DNA of 64,000 nt from Lysobacter silvisoli (GCF_003382365.1 NZ_QTSU01000001.1:806001-870000); one strand, 5' to 3'. Counted from the first letter of the stretch, positions 53,031 to 62,961 are shown. Numbers and translations are program-made. Notes: generated by a model not told the origin, from the letters alone.

Positions 53031-54775
53031 CCGCCCAGGTCTCGCCCTGGCAGACCTACCGCCGCCTGCTGGGCTTCGCCCGTCCGTACGGCGGGCTGCT
53101 GTGGCTGGCGCTGATCGGCATGCTGATCGAGGCGGCGGCCGCCGGCGCGTTCACCACCTTGATGACGCCGATCATCAACCTGACCTTCATCGAGAAGGAA
53201 AAACAGCTCAGCACACTGCTGCCGCTGGCCATCGTCGGCCTGTTCCTGCTGCGCGGCATCGCCGGCTACATCACCGACTACCACATGGCCAAGGCCGGCC
53301 GCAGCATCGCCCGCGACCTGCGCGTGAACGTGCTGGGCAAGTACCTGCGCCTGCCCGGCCTGCGCTTCGACACCGAGCCAGTGCCGTCGATGCTGGTGCG
53401 CCTGGGCTCGGACAGCGACCAGGTCGCGCAGGCCGCGGTCGACGCGATGAAGGTGATGCTGCAGCAGAGCTTCCAGGCGCTGGCGCTGCTGGGCGCGATG
53501 CTCTACGCCAGCTGGCAGGTGACCCTGGCGGTGCTGCTGATGGCGCCGCCGCTGGCCTTCGTGATGGACAAGATCGGCCGCCGCTACCGCCGCATCAGCC
53601 ACCGCATCCAGGAAAGCGCGGGCGCGCTGCTGCAGTCGGCCGACCAGGCCCTGGGCAACCAGCAGGAGGTCAAGGTCTACGGCGCGCAGGGCGTGGAGTT
53701 GCAGCGCTACGGCGCCATCGCCGACAACCACCTCAAACTGAGCATGAAGGTCGAGTCCACGCGTTCCATCGCCTCGGCGATGGTCCAGCTGATGGGCGCG
53801 GTGGGCCTGGCCCTGCTGCTGTTCGTCGCCGGCCGCGAGGCGCTGGCCGGACGGCTGGACGCGGGCAAGTTCGTGACCCTGATGACCTCGATGATCGCGA
53901 TCATTCCGGCGCTGCGCCAGCTCACCAACGTGCAGAACATGCTCCAGCGCGGCGTGGCCTCGGCCGAGCGCCTGTTCTCGGTGCTGGACTCCGACGACGA
54001 GCCCGATAACGGCAGCCGTAGCGTGCAGCGGGTGCGCGGCGAGATCGAATTCCGCGACGTGGTCGCGCGCTATCCCGGCCAGACCCAGCCGGCGCTGGAC
54101 GGGGTGAGCTTCAGCGCCCGTCCGGGCACGGTCACCGCCATCGTCGGCCGCTCCGGCAGCGGCAAGTCCACCTTGATCAAGCTGCTGCCGCGCTTCTACG
54201 AACCCGAATCCGGGCAGATCCTGCTCGACGGCGAGCCGCTGCAGGACTACCGACTCAGCGACCTGCGCCGGCAGATCGCCCTGGTCGGCCAGCAGGTGAT
54301 GCTGTTCGACGGCACCGTCGCGGCCAACGTGGCCTACGGCGAACTGCAGGACGCCGCGCCCGAGCGCCTGCAGCGCGCGGTGGCCGGCGCCAACGCCCAG
54401 GAGTTCGTCGAACGCCTGCCCGAGGGCGTGCAGACCCACATCGGCGCCAAGGGCGGCCGTCTGTCCGGCGGCCAGCGCCAGCGCCTGGCGATCGCCCGCG
54501 CCATGCTCAAGGACGCGCCCATCCTGATCCTGGACGAGGCCACCGCCGCGCTGGACACCGAATCCGAACGCCTGGTCCAGGACGCGCTGGAACGGCTGAT
54601 GCCCGACCGCACCACGCTGGTGATCGCGCACCGCCTGTCGACCATCGAACACGCCGATCAGGTGCTGGTCATGGATCAGGGCCGCATCGTCGAGCGCGGC
54701 AGCCACAGCCAGCTGCTGGCCCAGGGCGGGCTGTACGCGCACCTGCACCGCATGCAGTTCCGCGAGGCCGAGTAA
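53027..54775 (+). CDS. msbA: Lipid A export ABC transporter
   Basis: A 582-residue MsbA homologue that flips lipid A-core across the inner membrane. Six helices fill the first 320 residues; GNQQEVKVYGAQ is an MsbA-like loop. The ATPase has Walker A GRSGSGKST, LSGGQRQRLAIARAM and ILILDEATAALD. The GTG start overlaps exbD. It precedes lpxK by 3 bases, as in many Gram-negative bacteria. Confidence 0.95.
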   Translation: MTAQVSPWQTYRRLLGFARPYGGLLWLALIGMLIEAAAAGAFTTLMTPIINLTFIEKEKQLSTLLPLAIVGLFLLRGIAGYITDYHMAKAGRSIARDLRVNVLGKYLRLPGLRFDTEPVPSMLVRLGSDSDQVAQAAVDAMKVMLQQSFQALALLGAMLYASWQVTLAVLLMAPPLAFVMDKIGRRYRRISHRIQESAGALLQSADQALGNQQEVKVYGAQGVELQRYGAIADNHLKLSMKVESTRSIASAMVQLMGAVGLALLLFVAGREALAGRLDAGKFVTLMTSMIAIIPALRQLTNVQNMLQRGVASAERLFSVLDSDDEPDNGSRSVQRVRGEIEFRDVVARYPGQTQPALDGVSFSARPGTVTAIVGRSGSGKSTLIKLLPRFYEPESGQILLDGEPLQDYRLSDLRRQIALVGQQVMLFDGTVAANVAYGELQDAAPERLQRAVAGANAQEFVERLPEGVQTHIGAKGGRLSGGQRQRLAIARAMLKDAPILILDEATAALDTESERLVQDALERLMPDRTTLVIAHRLSTIEHADQVLVMDQGRIVERGSHSQLLAQGGLYAHLHRMQFREAE

Positions 54776-54778
54776 GCC

Positions 54779-55831
54779 ATGGCCGCAGGCAGCAACGAAC
54801 GTCGCACCCGCGTGCCGGCGTACTGGTACGGCGATGCGCCCATTCCGGTCAGCGCGCGGCTGCTGTCGGCGCTGTACGGCGCGGTCACCGGCCTGCGCCG
54901 CAAGCTGTATTCGAAGGGTTGGCTGCGCCGCCGCCATCCCGGCGTACCGGTGCTGGTGGTGGGCAACATCACCGCCGGCGGCGCCGGCAAAACGCCGATG
55001 ACCATCGCCCTGGTCGAGCGCCTGCGCAGCGAAGGCTGGACACCGGGCGTGGCCAGCCGCGGCTACGGCCGCGATGACGGCGCCGGCGCGCTCTGGATCG
55101 AAGCGAGCACCGACCCGCGCCTGGGCGGCGACGAGCCGGTGCTGATCGCCGCGCGCACCGGCGCCAAGGTGCGCGTGGACCGCGACCGCTACGCCGCCGC
55201 GCGCGCCCTGGCCGAGGCCGGTTGCGACGTGGTGATCTGCGACGATGGCTTGCAGCATTACCGCTTGGCGCGCGATATCGAAATCGAAGTGGTCGACGGC
55301 CGCCGACGCTACGGCAACGGCCAGCTGTTGCCGGCCGGCCCGCTGCGCGAACTGCCCGAGCGCGCCTCGCTCTGCGATTTCCGCGTGGTCAACATCGCCC
55401 AGGTCAACGGCGGCGCGGGCTTCGCCGCCGGCGAGACCGGCTTCGGCGAATGGCCGATGCGCCTGGTCGCCGACCAGGTGCAGCCGGTGCTGGGCGGCCG
55501 CGGGCGCAAGCTCAGCGCCTATTCCGGCCAGCGCGTGCACGCGGTCGCCGGCATCGGCGACCCCGAGCGTTTCTTCGGCATGCTGCGCGGCTTCGGCATC
55601 GCCGTGGTCCCGCACGCGTTTCCCGACCATCACCGCTACGTCGCCGCCGACTTCGAATTCGGCAGCCAGCTGCCGGTGCTGATGACCGAGAAGGACGCGG
55701 TCAAGCTGGCCGGCGTGGGCGAGGGCGGCTTCGTTACCGAGCAGTACTACAGCGTGCCGGTGCGCACCGAACTGCCCGAGGCGTTCTGGGTGGCGTTGCT
55801 GGCCAGGCTCGGTGCGCTGCGCACGCCGTAA
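54779..55831 (+). CDS. lpxK: Tetraacyldisaccharide 4'-kinase
   Basis: A 350-residue inner-membrane-associated kinase that phosphorylates the lipid A precursor. The P-loop is [15 protein letters not shown] (about 60-74); [25 protein letters not shown] and PAGPLRE are family blocks. It begins 3 bases after msbA and belongs to the envelope operon. The next plus-strand gene is LprI-like, then the run is broken by a minus-strand receptor gene. Confidence 0.95.
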   Translation: MAAGSNERRTRVPAYWYGDAPIPVSARLLSALYGAVTGLRRKLYSKGWLRRRHPGVPVLVVGNITAGGAGKTPMTIALVERLRSEGWTPGVASRGYGRDDGAGALWIEASTDPRLGGDEPVLIAARTGAKVRVDRDRYAAARALAEAGCDVVICDDGLQHYRLARDIEIEVVDGRRRYGNGQLLPAGPLRELPERASLCDFRVVNIAQVNGGAGFAAGETGFGEWPMRLVADQVQPVLGGRGRKLSAYSGQRVHAVAGIGDPERFFGMLRGFGIAVVPHAFPDHHRYVAADFEFGSQLPVLMTEKDAVKLAGVGEGGFVTEQYYSVPVRTELPEAFWVALLARLGALRTP

Positions 55832-55908
55832 TCCGATCGTTGCGGCCCGGCGCCGCGCAAGCGAAGATCGACACCCCAAGCCCCAGCGCCACTATCGCCA
55901 GGAGCCCC

Positions 55909-56292
55909 ATGCACAAGTACAGCGCACTACTGGCCGTTTGCTTGCTGCCAGGCTGGGCCCTGGCCGCCGACGACGACCAGGTCGATCCGGAACAGGCGGA
56001 AAGCGACATGACCGCTGCCTATCAGGCCACGCTGGATCGCCTGACCGCCTTGAGCGCATCGCGGCCCGAAGCCGCGGCGGCGCGCCAGCGCTTCATCGAG
56101 GCGCAGCAGCTATGGGAGCGCTACACGACCGAGCAATGCGCGGCCGAAGCGGCGCTGCACCCGTTCAAACAAAGCCCCAGTCGGGCCGAGGCCTATCAGA
56201 AGATCCTGAGCATGCAGTGCCGCGGCGTGCACGCGCAGTTGCAAGCCGATCACTTGAACAATTACTTGCGCAACATCCTGCCGCAAACCTGA
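55909..56292 (+). CDS. LprI/DUF1311-like exported protein
   Basis: A 127-residue protein with a signal peptide (MHKYSALLAVCLLPGWALA) and a helical domain with two conserved Cys (EQCAAEA and MQCRGVH). The spacing and TAAYQATLDRL opening resemble the LprI N-terminal domain of lysozyme inhibitors. Inhibitory function is not proven. AGGAG is 5 bases before ATG 55909. It follows lpxK by 77 bases and may be the last gene of the operon. Confidence 0.78.
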   Translation: MHKYSALLAVCLLPGWALAADDDQVDPEQAESDMTAAYQATLDRLTALSASRPEAAAARQRFIEAQQLWERYTTEQCAAEAALHPFKQSPSRAEAYQKILSMQCRGVHAQLQADHLNNYLRNILPQT

Positions 56293-56307
56293 GTTTCGAG
56301 GCATCGG

Positions 56308-56335
56308 TGCCGCCGACCCAACAGAGTCGGCGGCA
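56308..56335. terminator. Stem-loop between convergent LprI-like and siderophore receptor genes
   Basis: Ten-base arms TGCCGCCGAC and GTCGGCGGCA flank CCAACAGA. It lacks a T tract, so a factor-dependent or weak bidirectional barrier is likely. Confidence 0.5.
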
Positions 56336-56346
56336 TCGCCACGCCC

Positions 56347-58515
56347 TCAGAATCGATAGTCCAGGCTCAACATCGCATTGCGCGGAGCGCCGTAATATCC
56401 CTGCGCCCAATACAGGCTATTGATGTATTTGCGATCGGTGACGTTGTCCAGGTTCAGGCTCGCGCTGAACTTTTCGTTGAAGCGATAGCGCGCCATCAAA
56501 CCCAGCAGCGCATACGATGGCTGTCGGGTGACGATGGGGCGCCCGGCCGTGTCCTGCGCGCCCTGGTCGCGGTGGATCTCGTCCTGCCAGCGCAGCTGCG
56601 CGCCCACGCTCAATCCCTCGATCGCGGCGATGTCGTAGGTGGTGGACAGCCGCAGCGTGCGGCGCGGCACGTAGGTGCGCGCGTCGTCGCCGTCGGCGTC
56701 CTCGATGCGCAGCTGGGTGTAGCCCGCGGCCAGCTGCCAGCCCGGCGCAACGCGGCCGGTCACTTCCAGCTCGAAGCCGGTCGAGGTCGCGTCGATGCCG
56801 CGGTAATACGAACTCAGGGTCTGAGTGTCGTAACCCGCGTACTCGGCGGTGTTGTCCTGCTCCACGCGGAACAGCGCCAGGCTGGCGTTGAGGCGCTGCT
56901 CGAACCATTCGCCCTTCAAGCCCAGCTCGGTGTGGCGGCCCTGCACCGGCTCCAGCACCCGGTGGTTCACGTCCACCTCGGTCTGCGGATTGAAGATGCG
57001 CGCATAGCTGGCGTACAGCGACAGATTCGCGTCCAGGTCGTAGACCGCGCCCAGGTAGGGCGTGGTGCGGTCGGCGCGGTAGCGGTGCGCGGTACCGTAG
57101 CTTTGGCCGCTGCTTTCGATGCGGGTGTGGTTGGCACCGGTGATCAGCTTGAGCCGGTCCGACAGGTTCCAGCGCGCGCTCGCGTACAGGCTGTCGCGGC
57201 GGGTCAGGAAATCCGCGCCGTTGGCATAGGCGTCGAAGCTCGGACGCGGATAAGCGCCGGTCCATTGCTCCATCGGCGGCAGCGGCGTGCCGATGTCGGC
57301 GCTGTACCAGGACAACTGATTGGACTGGTTGCGCGCGCTGTTGAGGCCCAGCATGAGCTCGTGGCGGCGCCCGCCCAGTTCGAAGCCGCCGCTGGCGTAC
57401 AGGTCGGCCAGGCTTTCGTACTCGGTGCTGTTGAAGTTGGATGGATACGAAAACAGGCCCAGGCCGGTAGCGCGGTCGGGCGTGCCGTAGACGTAGAACA
57501 GATCGCCGCCGCCTTCCAACTCGCGATAATTCAGCGCGGCGCGCAGGGTCCAGTCGCCGCCCAGCGCCTGCGACAGCTCGGCATAGGCGCGGGTGTCGGT
57601 GGTGTTCCAGTACGACCAAGGCACCGACGGATTGGTGGACACGTCGTAGTCGGTGGCGCTGCCGTCGCTGTAGTACAGCGGCAGCGCGCCCCACATCGGC
57701 GCGGTCGGCCGGTTGCGCTGCTGGCTGAAGCCGACGGTAAGCAGGGTGCCCGGGCCCAGGTCGGCCTCGAGCGCGCCGGCGAACACGCGCTTGTCCAGCG
57801 CATAGCGGTCCAGGTAGCTGTCGCCGTCCTGGTAGGCGGCCACCGCGCGGCCGCGCAGGCTGCCGGCCTCGTTGAGCGGGCCGGACAGGTCCAGGTCCAG
57901 GCGGCGGCGGTTCCAACTGCCCAGGCTGAGCCCGGCCGTGCCCTGGAACTCGCGGGTTGGGCGCTTGCGCACGAAGTTCACCGTGGCCGACGGGTTGCCG
58001 GTGGACGAGAGCAGGCCGTTGGCGCCGCGCAGCACCTCGATGCGCTCGTACACCGCGGTGTCCAGGTCGCCTTCCTGGCCGCCGTTGGTGAACGGCAGGC
58101 CCAGCCCGTCCATCTGGAAATTGGTCACGTCGAAGCCGCGCGCGCTGTAGTAGGTGCGGTCGGTCTCGATCTTCTCCACGTTGACGCCGGTGGCCGTGGC
58201 CAGCACCGCGTTGGCGTCGTCCAGGCCGAAATCGTCCATCTGCTCGCGGGTGATCACGCTGATCGACTGCGGCGTCTCGCGTGGCGACAGGTTCAGGCGG
58301 GTGGCGGTGGCGCTGTTGCGCACCGCGTAGCCGTCCAGGCGCTGCGCGGTGACTTCCACGCCTTGCAGGTCGGTGGCGTCGCTGCCGTCGGGCACGGTCT
58401 GCTGGGCCTGGGCCAGCGCGGGCGCGAGCGCGGCCAGCAGGCACAGCGCCAACGGCGAGCGCGGCAGGGAACGGAGGGGGAGCGGGGCGGTGACGCGCGG
58501 GCGAGGGGAGGGCAT
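56347..58515 (-). CDS. TonB-dependent siderophore receptor (FhuE/FpvA-like)
   Basis: A 722-residue ferric-siderophore receptor. After a signal peptide ending near ALAQAQ there is a TonB-box-like GVEVTAQRL, then a plug domain (RETPQSISVITREQMDDFGL, ARGFDVTNFQMDGLG, ERIEVLRGANGLLSSTGNP) and a barrel ending in the aromatic DYRF. The last block KYINSLYWAQGYYGAPRNAM is typical of FhuE/coprogen-type receptors. The start at ATG 58515 (MPSPRPRV) is set by the signal peptide. A Fur box lies 163 bases upstream. The gene stands against the direction of the LPS genes on both sides, suggesting an insertion. Confidence 0.93.
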   Translation of the reverse strand: MPSPRPRVTAPLPLRSLPRSPLALCLLAALAPALAQAQQTVPDGSDATDLQGVEVTAQRLDGYAVRNSATATRLNLSPRETPQSISVITREQMDDFGLDDANAVLATATGVNVEKIETDRTYYSARGFDVTNFQMDGLGLPFTNGGQEGDLDTAVYERIEVLRGANGLLSSTGNPSATVNFVRKRPTREFQGTAGLSLGSWNRRRLDLDLSGPLNEAGSLRGRAVAAYQDGDSYLDRYALDKRVFAGALEADLGPGTLLTVGFSQQRNRPTAPMWGALPLYYSDGSATDYDVSTNPSVPWSYWNTTDTRAYAELSQALGGDWTLRAALNYRELEGGGDLFYVYGTPDRATGLGLFSYPSNFNSTEYESLADLYASGGFELGGRRHELMLGLNSARNQSNQLSWYSADIGTPLPPMEQWTGAYPRPSFDAYANGADFLTRRDSLYASARWNLSDRLKLITGANHTRIESSGQSYGTAHRYRADRTTPYLGAVYDLDANLSLYASYARIFNPQTEVDVNHRVLEPVQGRHTELGLKGEWFEQRLNASLALFRVEQDNTAEYAGYDTQTLSSYYRGIDATSTGFELEVTGRVAPGWQLAAGYTQLRIEDADGDDARTYVPRRTLRLSTTYDIAAIEGLSVGAQLRWQDEIHRDQGAQDTAGRPIVTRQPSYALLGLMARYRFNEKFSASLNLDNVTDRKYINSLYWAQGYYGAPRNAMLSLDYRF

Positions 58516-58677
58516 CGTGGTTGTCGATAGAATGAAAGGGGCACGGAAACGGACGCGCGCGCCGCCGGTGCGGCGGCGAACGGTCGTCGGAGGGATGGCT
58601 GGCCGGAGCGCTGGCAGGACCGGCTGGCTGGCGGCGCCCCGGGCGGGCGCGCGGCGCGGCATCCTTGCCGAATTGCT

Positions 58678-58696
58678 AATGAGATTTATTCTCATC
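58678..58696. promoter_or_regulatory. Fur box upstream of the siderophore receptor
   Basis: The 19-base AATGAGATTTATTCTCATC is a near-perfect palindrome (ATGAGA / TCTCAT) matching the Fur-box form. It lies 163 bases before the receptor start and 23 bases before kdsB, so kdsB may also be affected. Confidence 0.78.
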
Positions 58697-58719
58697 TTTA
58701 TCAGGACAAAGGTCAAACC

Positions 58720-59499
58720 ATGACGGCTGCCGCCGCACTCGAATTCGTCGTCGCCATCCCCGCGCGCTACGCCGCCACCCGCCTGCCGGGCAAGCCGCTG
58801 CGCCTGCTCGGCGGCGAGCCGCTGGTGCTGCACGTGGCGCGGCGCGCCCTGGCCGCGGGCGCGCGCGAGGTCTGGATCGCCACTGACGACGAGCGCATCG
58901 CCCAAGCCCTGGACGGCAGCGGCGTGCGCATAGCCATGACCGACACTGCGCACGCCTCCGGCACGGACCGTCTGGCCGAATGCGCGCGCATCGCCGGCTG
59001 GTCGGACGACACCGTGGTGGTGAACCTGCAGGGCGACGAGCCGTTCGCGCCCGCGGCCGGCGTGCGCGCCTGCGCGCAGGCCTTGCTCGACAGCGGCGCA
59101 CCCATGTCGACCCTGGCCGCGCCGGTGAGCGACGTGGAGACCCTGCTCGATCCCAACGCGGTCAAGCTGGTGCGCGCCGACAACGGCGATGCGCTGTACT
59201 TCAGCCGCGCGCCGATCCCATGGCCGCGCGACGAGTTCGCGCGCGACCGCACGCGCATGCCGCAGGGCGGCCCATGGCTGCGCCATATCGGCATCTACGG
59301 TTACCGCGCCGGCTTCCTGCAGCGTTTCGCCGCGATGCCGCCGGGCCGGCTGGAGCGGATCGAATCGCTGGAGCAGTTGCGCGTGCTCGAAGCCGGCCAC
59401 CGCATCGCCGTGGCGCTCACGCCCGCGCCGTTCCCGCCCGGCGTGGACACGCCCGAGGACCTGGCGCGCGCCGAAGCGCAGCTGGCGCGGGAAGCCTGA
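58720..59499 (+). CDS. kdsB: 3-deoxy-manno-octulosonate cytidylyltransferase
   Basis: A 259-residue nucleotidyltransferase that activates Kdo as CMP-Kdo for LPS inner core synthesis. The N-terminal [35 protein letters not shown] and [10 protein letters not shown] are KdsB signatures; late [12 protein letters not shown] also fits. AAAGG is 7 bases before ATG 58720. The next gene starts 2 bases after its stop. Confidence 0.95.
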   Translation: MTAAAALEFVVAIPARYAATRLPGKPLRLLGGEPLVLHVARRALAAGAREVWIATDDERIAQALDGSGVRIAMTDTAHASGTDRLAECARIAGWSDDTVVVNLQGDEPFAPAAGVRACAQALLDSGAPMSTLAAPVSDVETLLDPNAVKLVRADNGDALYFSRAPIPWPRDEFARDRTRMPQGGPWLRHIGIYGYRAGFLQRFAAMPPGRLERIESLEQLRVLEAGHRIAVALTPAPFPPGVDTPEDLARAEAQLAREA

Positions 59500-59501
59500 G
59501 C

Positions 59502-59978
59502 ATGCGATTGCTCGTTGTCTGCCTGGGCAACATCTGCCGCTCGCCGGTGGCCGAGGGCGTGCTGCGCGCGCGCATCCAAGCCTCGACCCTGGCCGGCCAG
59601 GTCGAGCTGGATTCGGCCGGCACCGGCGACTGGCACGTGGGCCAGCCGCCCGACCGCCGCGCGATCGCCAACGCCGCCGAGCACGGCATCGACATCGCCG
59701 GCCTGCGCGCGCGCCAACTAGGCCCCGCCGACTACCGCGACTTCGATTGGCTGCTGTGCGCCGACCGCGCCAACCTGCGCGACGTGCGCGCACGCATGCC
59801 GCACGGCGCTCACGCGCGCGCGGCGCTGTTGTTGGATTGGACCGGGGTGGAGCACGAGGGCGAGGTCCCGGACCCCTACACCGGCGGCCCGGCCCAGTTC
59901 GAGCATGTGTTCCAGCTGCTGGACCGCGCCGCCGACGGCGCGATCGCGCGTTTGCGCCAGGAATTGAGGCTGCGCTAG
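59502..59978 (+). CDS. Low-molecular-weight protein-tyrosine phosphatase
   Basis: A 158-residue LMW phosphatase. The P-loop CLGNICRSP (C8, R14) is complete, and the acid pair DPYTGG (general-acid Asp near 124) is present. Bacterial relatives (Wzb, Etp) act on tyrosine kinases of polysaccharide export; no partner kinase lies here. Likely cotranscribed with kdsB. Confidence 0.92.
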   Translation: MRLLVVCLGNICRSPVAEGVLRARIQASTLAGQVELDSAGTGDWHVGQPPDRRAIANAAEHGIDIAGLRARQLGPADYRDFDWLLCADRANLRDVRARMPHGAHARAALLLDWTGVEHEGEVPDPYTGGPAQFEHVFQLLDRAADGAIARLRQELRLR

Positions 59979-60007
59979 CTGACGCTTGCGAGCCTCAAGG
60001 CAAAGCC

Positions 60008-60104
60008 GCCCTCATCCGCCCTCCGGGCACCGTCTCCCGCAAGCGGGAGAAGGGACCGCTCTATGGCCCCTCTCCCGTTCACGGGAGAGGGGTTGGGGTG
60101 AGGG
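60008..60104. repeat. Two CCTCTCCCGC-type inverted repeats
   Basis: Copies near 60008-60054 (GTCTCCCGC-AA-GCGGGAGAA) and 60066-60104 (CCCCTCTCCCG-TTCA-CGGGAGAGGGG with TTGGGGTGAGGG). They lie in the gap (59979-60281) before uvrC, which also contains a possible uvrC promoter (TTGCGT near 60175 and TATTCA near 60198); no gene is seen there. Confidence 0.78.
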
Positions 60105-60281
60105 CTCGCGCAACGCCGCACTCGCGCCGCGAGCCTCCATCACCCACCTGAATCCAGATCCCGGATCGCGCATCTTGCGTTCGCGCATAATCGGCCTTAT
60201 TCACCAACCGATGCCCGTGCCAGCGACCGCCCGCCCGAACCCAGCCTCATCGCCCGCCGCGCGGCGCGCACAGGAGCGCGC

Positions 60282-62168
60282 ATGAACGCGGCCGCGTTCG
60301 ACGGCAAGGCCTTCGTCAAGAAGCTCAGCACCGCGCCGGGCGTCTACCGCATGATCGGCGCCGACGACAAGGTGCTCTACGTCGGCAAGGCCGGCGCGCT
60401 GAAGAACCGCGTTTCCAGCTATTTCAACGCCACCCCCAAGTCGGCGCGGATCATGGCCATGCTGGCGCAGACCGCGCGCATGGAGGTCACGGTCACCCGT
60501 ACCGAGACCGAAGCGCTGATCCTGGAAAACCAGCTGATCAAGTCGCTCAAGCCGCGCTACAACGTGCTGCTGCGCGACGACAAGAGCTACCCCTACGTGC
60601 TGATGACCCAGGAGGCCTGGCCGCGCATCGCCATGCACCGGGGCCCGCGCGCGATCCCGGGGCGCTACTTCGGCCCTTACGCCAGCGTCGGCGCGGTGCG
60701 CGACACCCTCAACCTGATGCACAAGCTGTTCCGCCTGCGCAGCTGCGAGGACAGCGTGTTCCGCAACCGCTCGCGGCCCTGCCTGCAGCACCAGATCGGC
60801 CGTTGCAGCGCGCCCTGCGTGGGCCTGGTGCAGGCGCGCGAATACGCCGAGAGCGTGCGCCGCGCCGGCCTGCTGCTGGACGGGCGCAGCGACGAGCTCA
60901 CCGACGAGCTGGGCAAGGCGATGGAAGCGGCCAGCGCGCGCCTGGATTTCGAGAGCGCCGCGCGCCTGCGCGACCTGGTCGTGTCCATCCGCACCTTGCA
61001 GGCGCGCCAGTACGTGGACGGCCGCGCCGCCGACCTGGATGTGCTGGCCGTGGCCATGCAGGGCACCGCCGCCTGCGTGCTGCTGCTGGCCTTCCGCGAC
61101 GGCCGCAACCTGGGCACGCGCGCCTTTTACCCGCAGACCCACGGCAACGACAACCCCGAGGAAGTGCTGGCCGCGTTCGTGTCGCAGTATTACGGCGAGC
61201 AGCTGCCCCCGGGCGAGATCGTGCTCGACCGCGACATTCCCGACCGCGAACTGATCGAACAGGCGCTGTCGGCCGCGGGCGAGCGCCGCGTGCAGATCAA
61301 GTGCAACGTGCGCGGCGAGCGCGCCGGCTATCTGGACCTGGCGCGCCGCAACGCCGAGCTGTCGCTGGCCGCCGAGCGCACCAGCCACGCCGCCCAGCTG
61401 GCGCGCGCCGAAGCGCTGCGCGACATGCTGGGCATGGCCGCGCTGCCGGCGCGCATCGAGTGCTTCGACATCAGCCACACCATGGGCGAGGCCACCGTGG
61501 CCTCGTGCGTTGTGTTCGACGCCGAGGGCCCGGTGCGCGGCCAGTACCGCCGCTACAACATCGCCGGGATCGAGCCGGGCGACGACTATGCGGCGATGAA
61601 CCAGGCGATCGAACGGCGTTTCCGCCGCGCGGTGGAAGACAACGGCGTGGTCCCGGACCTGCTGCTGATCGACGGCGGCGCCGGCCAGGTCGCGCAGGCG
61701 CGCGCGGCGATGGCGGATTTGGGCGTGGAAGGCGTGATCCTGGTCGGTGTGGCCAAGGGCCCCGCGCGCCGCCCCGGCGACGAGGAACTGCTGCTGCCCG
61801 ACGGCCGCACCCTGCGTCCCGGCGCCGAATCGCCGGCGTTGCAGCTGATCCAGCAGGTCCGCGACGAGGCGCACCGTTTCGCCATCACCGGCCACCGCGG
61901 CCGCCGTCAGAAGGCGCGCAACAGCAGCCGGCTGGAGGACATCCCGGGCATCGGCCCGCGCCGCCGCGCCAGCCTGCTGCGGCATTTCGGCGGCCTGGGT
62001 GGGCTAAAAGCGGCCGGCGTCGAAGAAATTTCCCGGGTCGAGGGCGTGAATGCCGCCCTGGCAGAGCGCATCTATGCGACCCTGCACGGGTTGGACGCGC
62101 CGGATGCCGGCGCCCCGGCCAAGGCCACCCCCAAAGCGGCCAACGGCGGCACGCGGAGCGAAGGATGA
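60282..62168 (+). CDS. uvrC: Excinuclease ABC subunit C
   Basis: A 628-residue UvrC that makes both incisions in nucleotide-excision repair. The GIY-YIG domain opens the protein (GVYRMIGADDKVLYVGKAG). A UVR helix pair follows mid-protein (FESAARLRDLV). The RNase H-like C-terminal nuclease has IECFDISHTMGE and LLLIDGGAGQV, and two helix-hairpin-helix motifs end it (LEDIPGIGPRRRASLLRHFG). CAGGAG precedes ATG 60282 by 6 bases. The stop overlaps pgsA by 4 bases. Confidence 0.96.
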   Translation: MNAAAFDGKAFVKKLSTAPGVYRMIGADDKVLYVGKAGALKNRVSSYFNATPKSARIMAMLAQTARMEVTVTRTETEALILENQLIKSLKPRYNVLLRDDKSYPYVLMTQEAWPRIAMHRGPRAIPGRYFGPYASVGAVRDTLNLMHKLFRLRSCEDSVFRNRSRPCLQHQIGRCSAPCVGLVQAREYAESVRRAGLLLDGRSDELTDELGKAMEAASARLDFESAARLRDLVVSIRTLQARQYVDGRAADLDVLAVAMQGTAACVLLLAFRDGRNLGTRAFYPQTHGNDNPEEVLAAFVSQYYGEQLPPGEIVLDRDIPDRELIEQALSAAGERRVQIKCNVRGERAGYLDLARRNAELSLAAERTSHAAQLARAEALRDMLGMAALPARIECFDISHTMGEATVASCVVFDAEGPVRGQYRRYNIAGIEPGDDYAAMNQAIERRFRRAVEDNGVVPDLLLIDGGAGQVAQARAAMADLGVEGVILVGVAKGPARRPGDEELLLPDGRTLRPGAESPALQLIQQVRDEAHRFAITGHRGRRQKARNSSRLEDIPGIGPRRRASLLRHFGGLGGLKAAGVEEISRVEGVNAALAERIYATLHGLDAPDAGAPAKATPKAANGGTRSEG

Positions 62169-62740
62169 AGTTGACCGTACCCACCATGCTCACCCTGGCC
62201 CGGATCGTGCTGATCCCGGTCCTGGTGGTCGTGTTCTATCTGCCGTTCAAGTGGACCAACTTCGCGGCGGCCTTCATCTTCGCCTTCGCTTCGATCACCG
62301 ACTGGCTCGACGGCTGGATCGCGCGCCGCTACAACCAGTACTCGGCCTTCGGCGCCTTCCTCGATCCGGTCGCCGACAAACTGATGGTGGCGGTGGCGCT
62401 GCTGCTGATCGTGCAGAAGCATCCGACGGTGTGGATGACGCTGTGGGCGGCGGTGATCGTGGGCCGCGAAATCGCGGTTTCCGCGCTGCGCGAATGGATG
62501 GCCGAGCTGGGCCAGCGCGCGACGGTGAAAGTGGCCAGCATCGGCAAGATCAAGACGGTGGTGCAGATGCTCGCGCTGGTCTGCCTGCTGTACCAGGAAC
62601 CGCTGATGGGCCTGCCGACCTTCCGCATCGGCGAGTGGATGCTGGCCGCGGCCGCGCTGCTGACCTTGTGGTCGGGGCTAGCGTATTTGCGTGCGGCATG
62701 GCCTATAATGCGCGCAGACGCGAAACGGCCCACCAGTTGA
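62165..62740 (+). CDS. pgsA: CDP-diacylglycerol--glycerol-3-phosphate phosphatidyltransferase
   Basis: A 191-residue membrane enzyme that makes phosphatidylglycerol phosphate. The CDP-alcohol phosphotransferase motif is D-G-x2-A-R-x8-G-x3-D-x3-D, seen as DWLDGWIARRYNQYSAFGAF with LDPVADK next to it. About five membrane segments are visible. Coupled to uvrC through an ATGA overlap, an arrangement known from many Proteobacteria. Confidence 0.95.
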   Translation: MKLTVPTMLTLARIVLIPVLVVVFYLPFKWTNFAAAFIFAFASITDWLDGWIARRYNQYSAFGAFLDPVADKLMVAVALLLIVQKHPTVWMTLWAAVIVGREIAVSALREWMAELGQRATVKVASIGKIKTVVQMLALVCLLYQEPLMGLPTFRIGEWMLAAAALLTLWSGLAYLRAAWPIMRADAKRPTS

Positions 62741-62839
62741 AGCTGGCCGGTCCAATCGAGTCGCCGGACCCGGCAACGGGGCCGGGGCGCCAGGGCTGAA
62801 CGCCGGGCGCCGGGCTGTAAAGAAAACGGCGACAGGGTG

Positions 62840-62867
62840 TTGACAGTTTTCTTTCCATGCCTAAAAT
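62840..62867 (+). promoter_or_regulatory. Promoter of tRNA-Gly
   Basis: TTGACA (62840-62845) and TAAAAT (62862-62867) are spaced 16 bases. Predicted start of transcription is near 62874, 6 bases before the tRNA. It is the most canonical sigma-70 promoter seen in the window. Confidence 0.85.
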
Positions 62868-62879
62868 GTCGCTTCCTCT

Positions 62880-62955
<76 letters not shown>

Positions 62956-62961
62956 AATTCG

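Noticed and set aside
58516-59793. N-terminal extension of the siderophore receptor to 1148 residues
   Set aside because: The extension is antisense to kdsB and the phosphatase, and a clean signal peptide begins at 58515.
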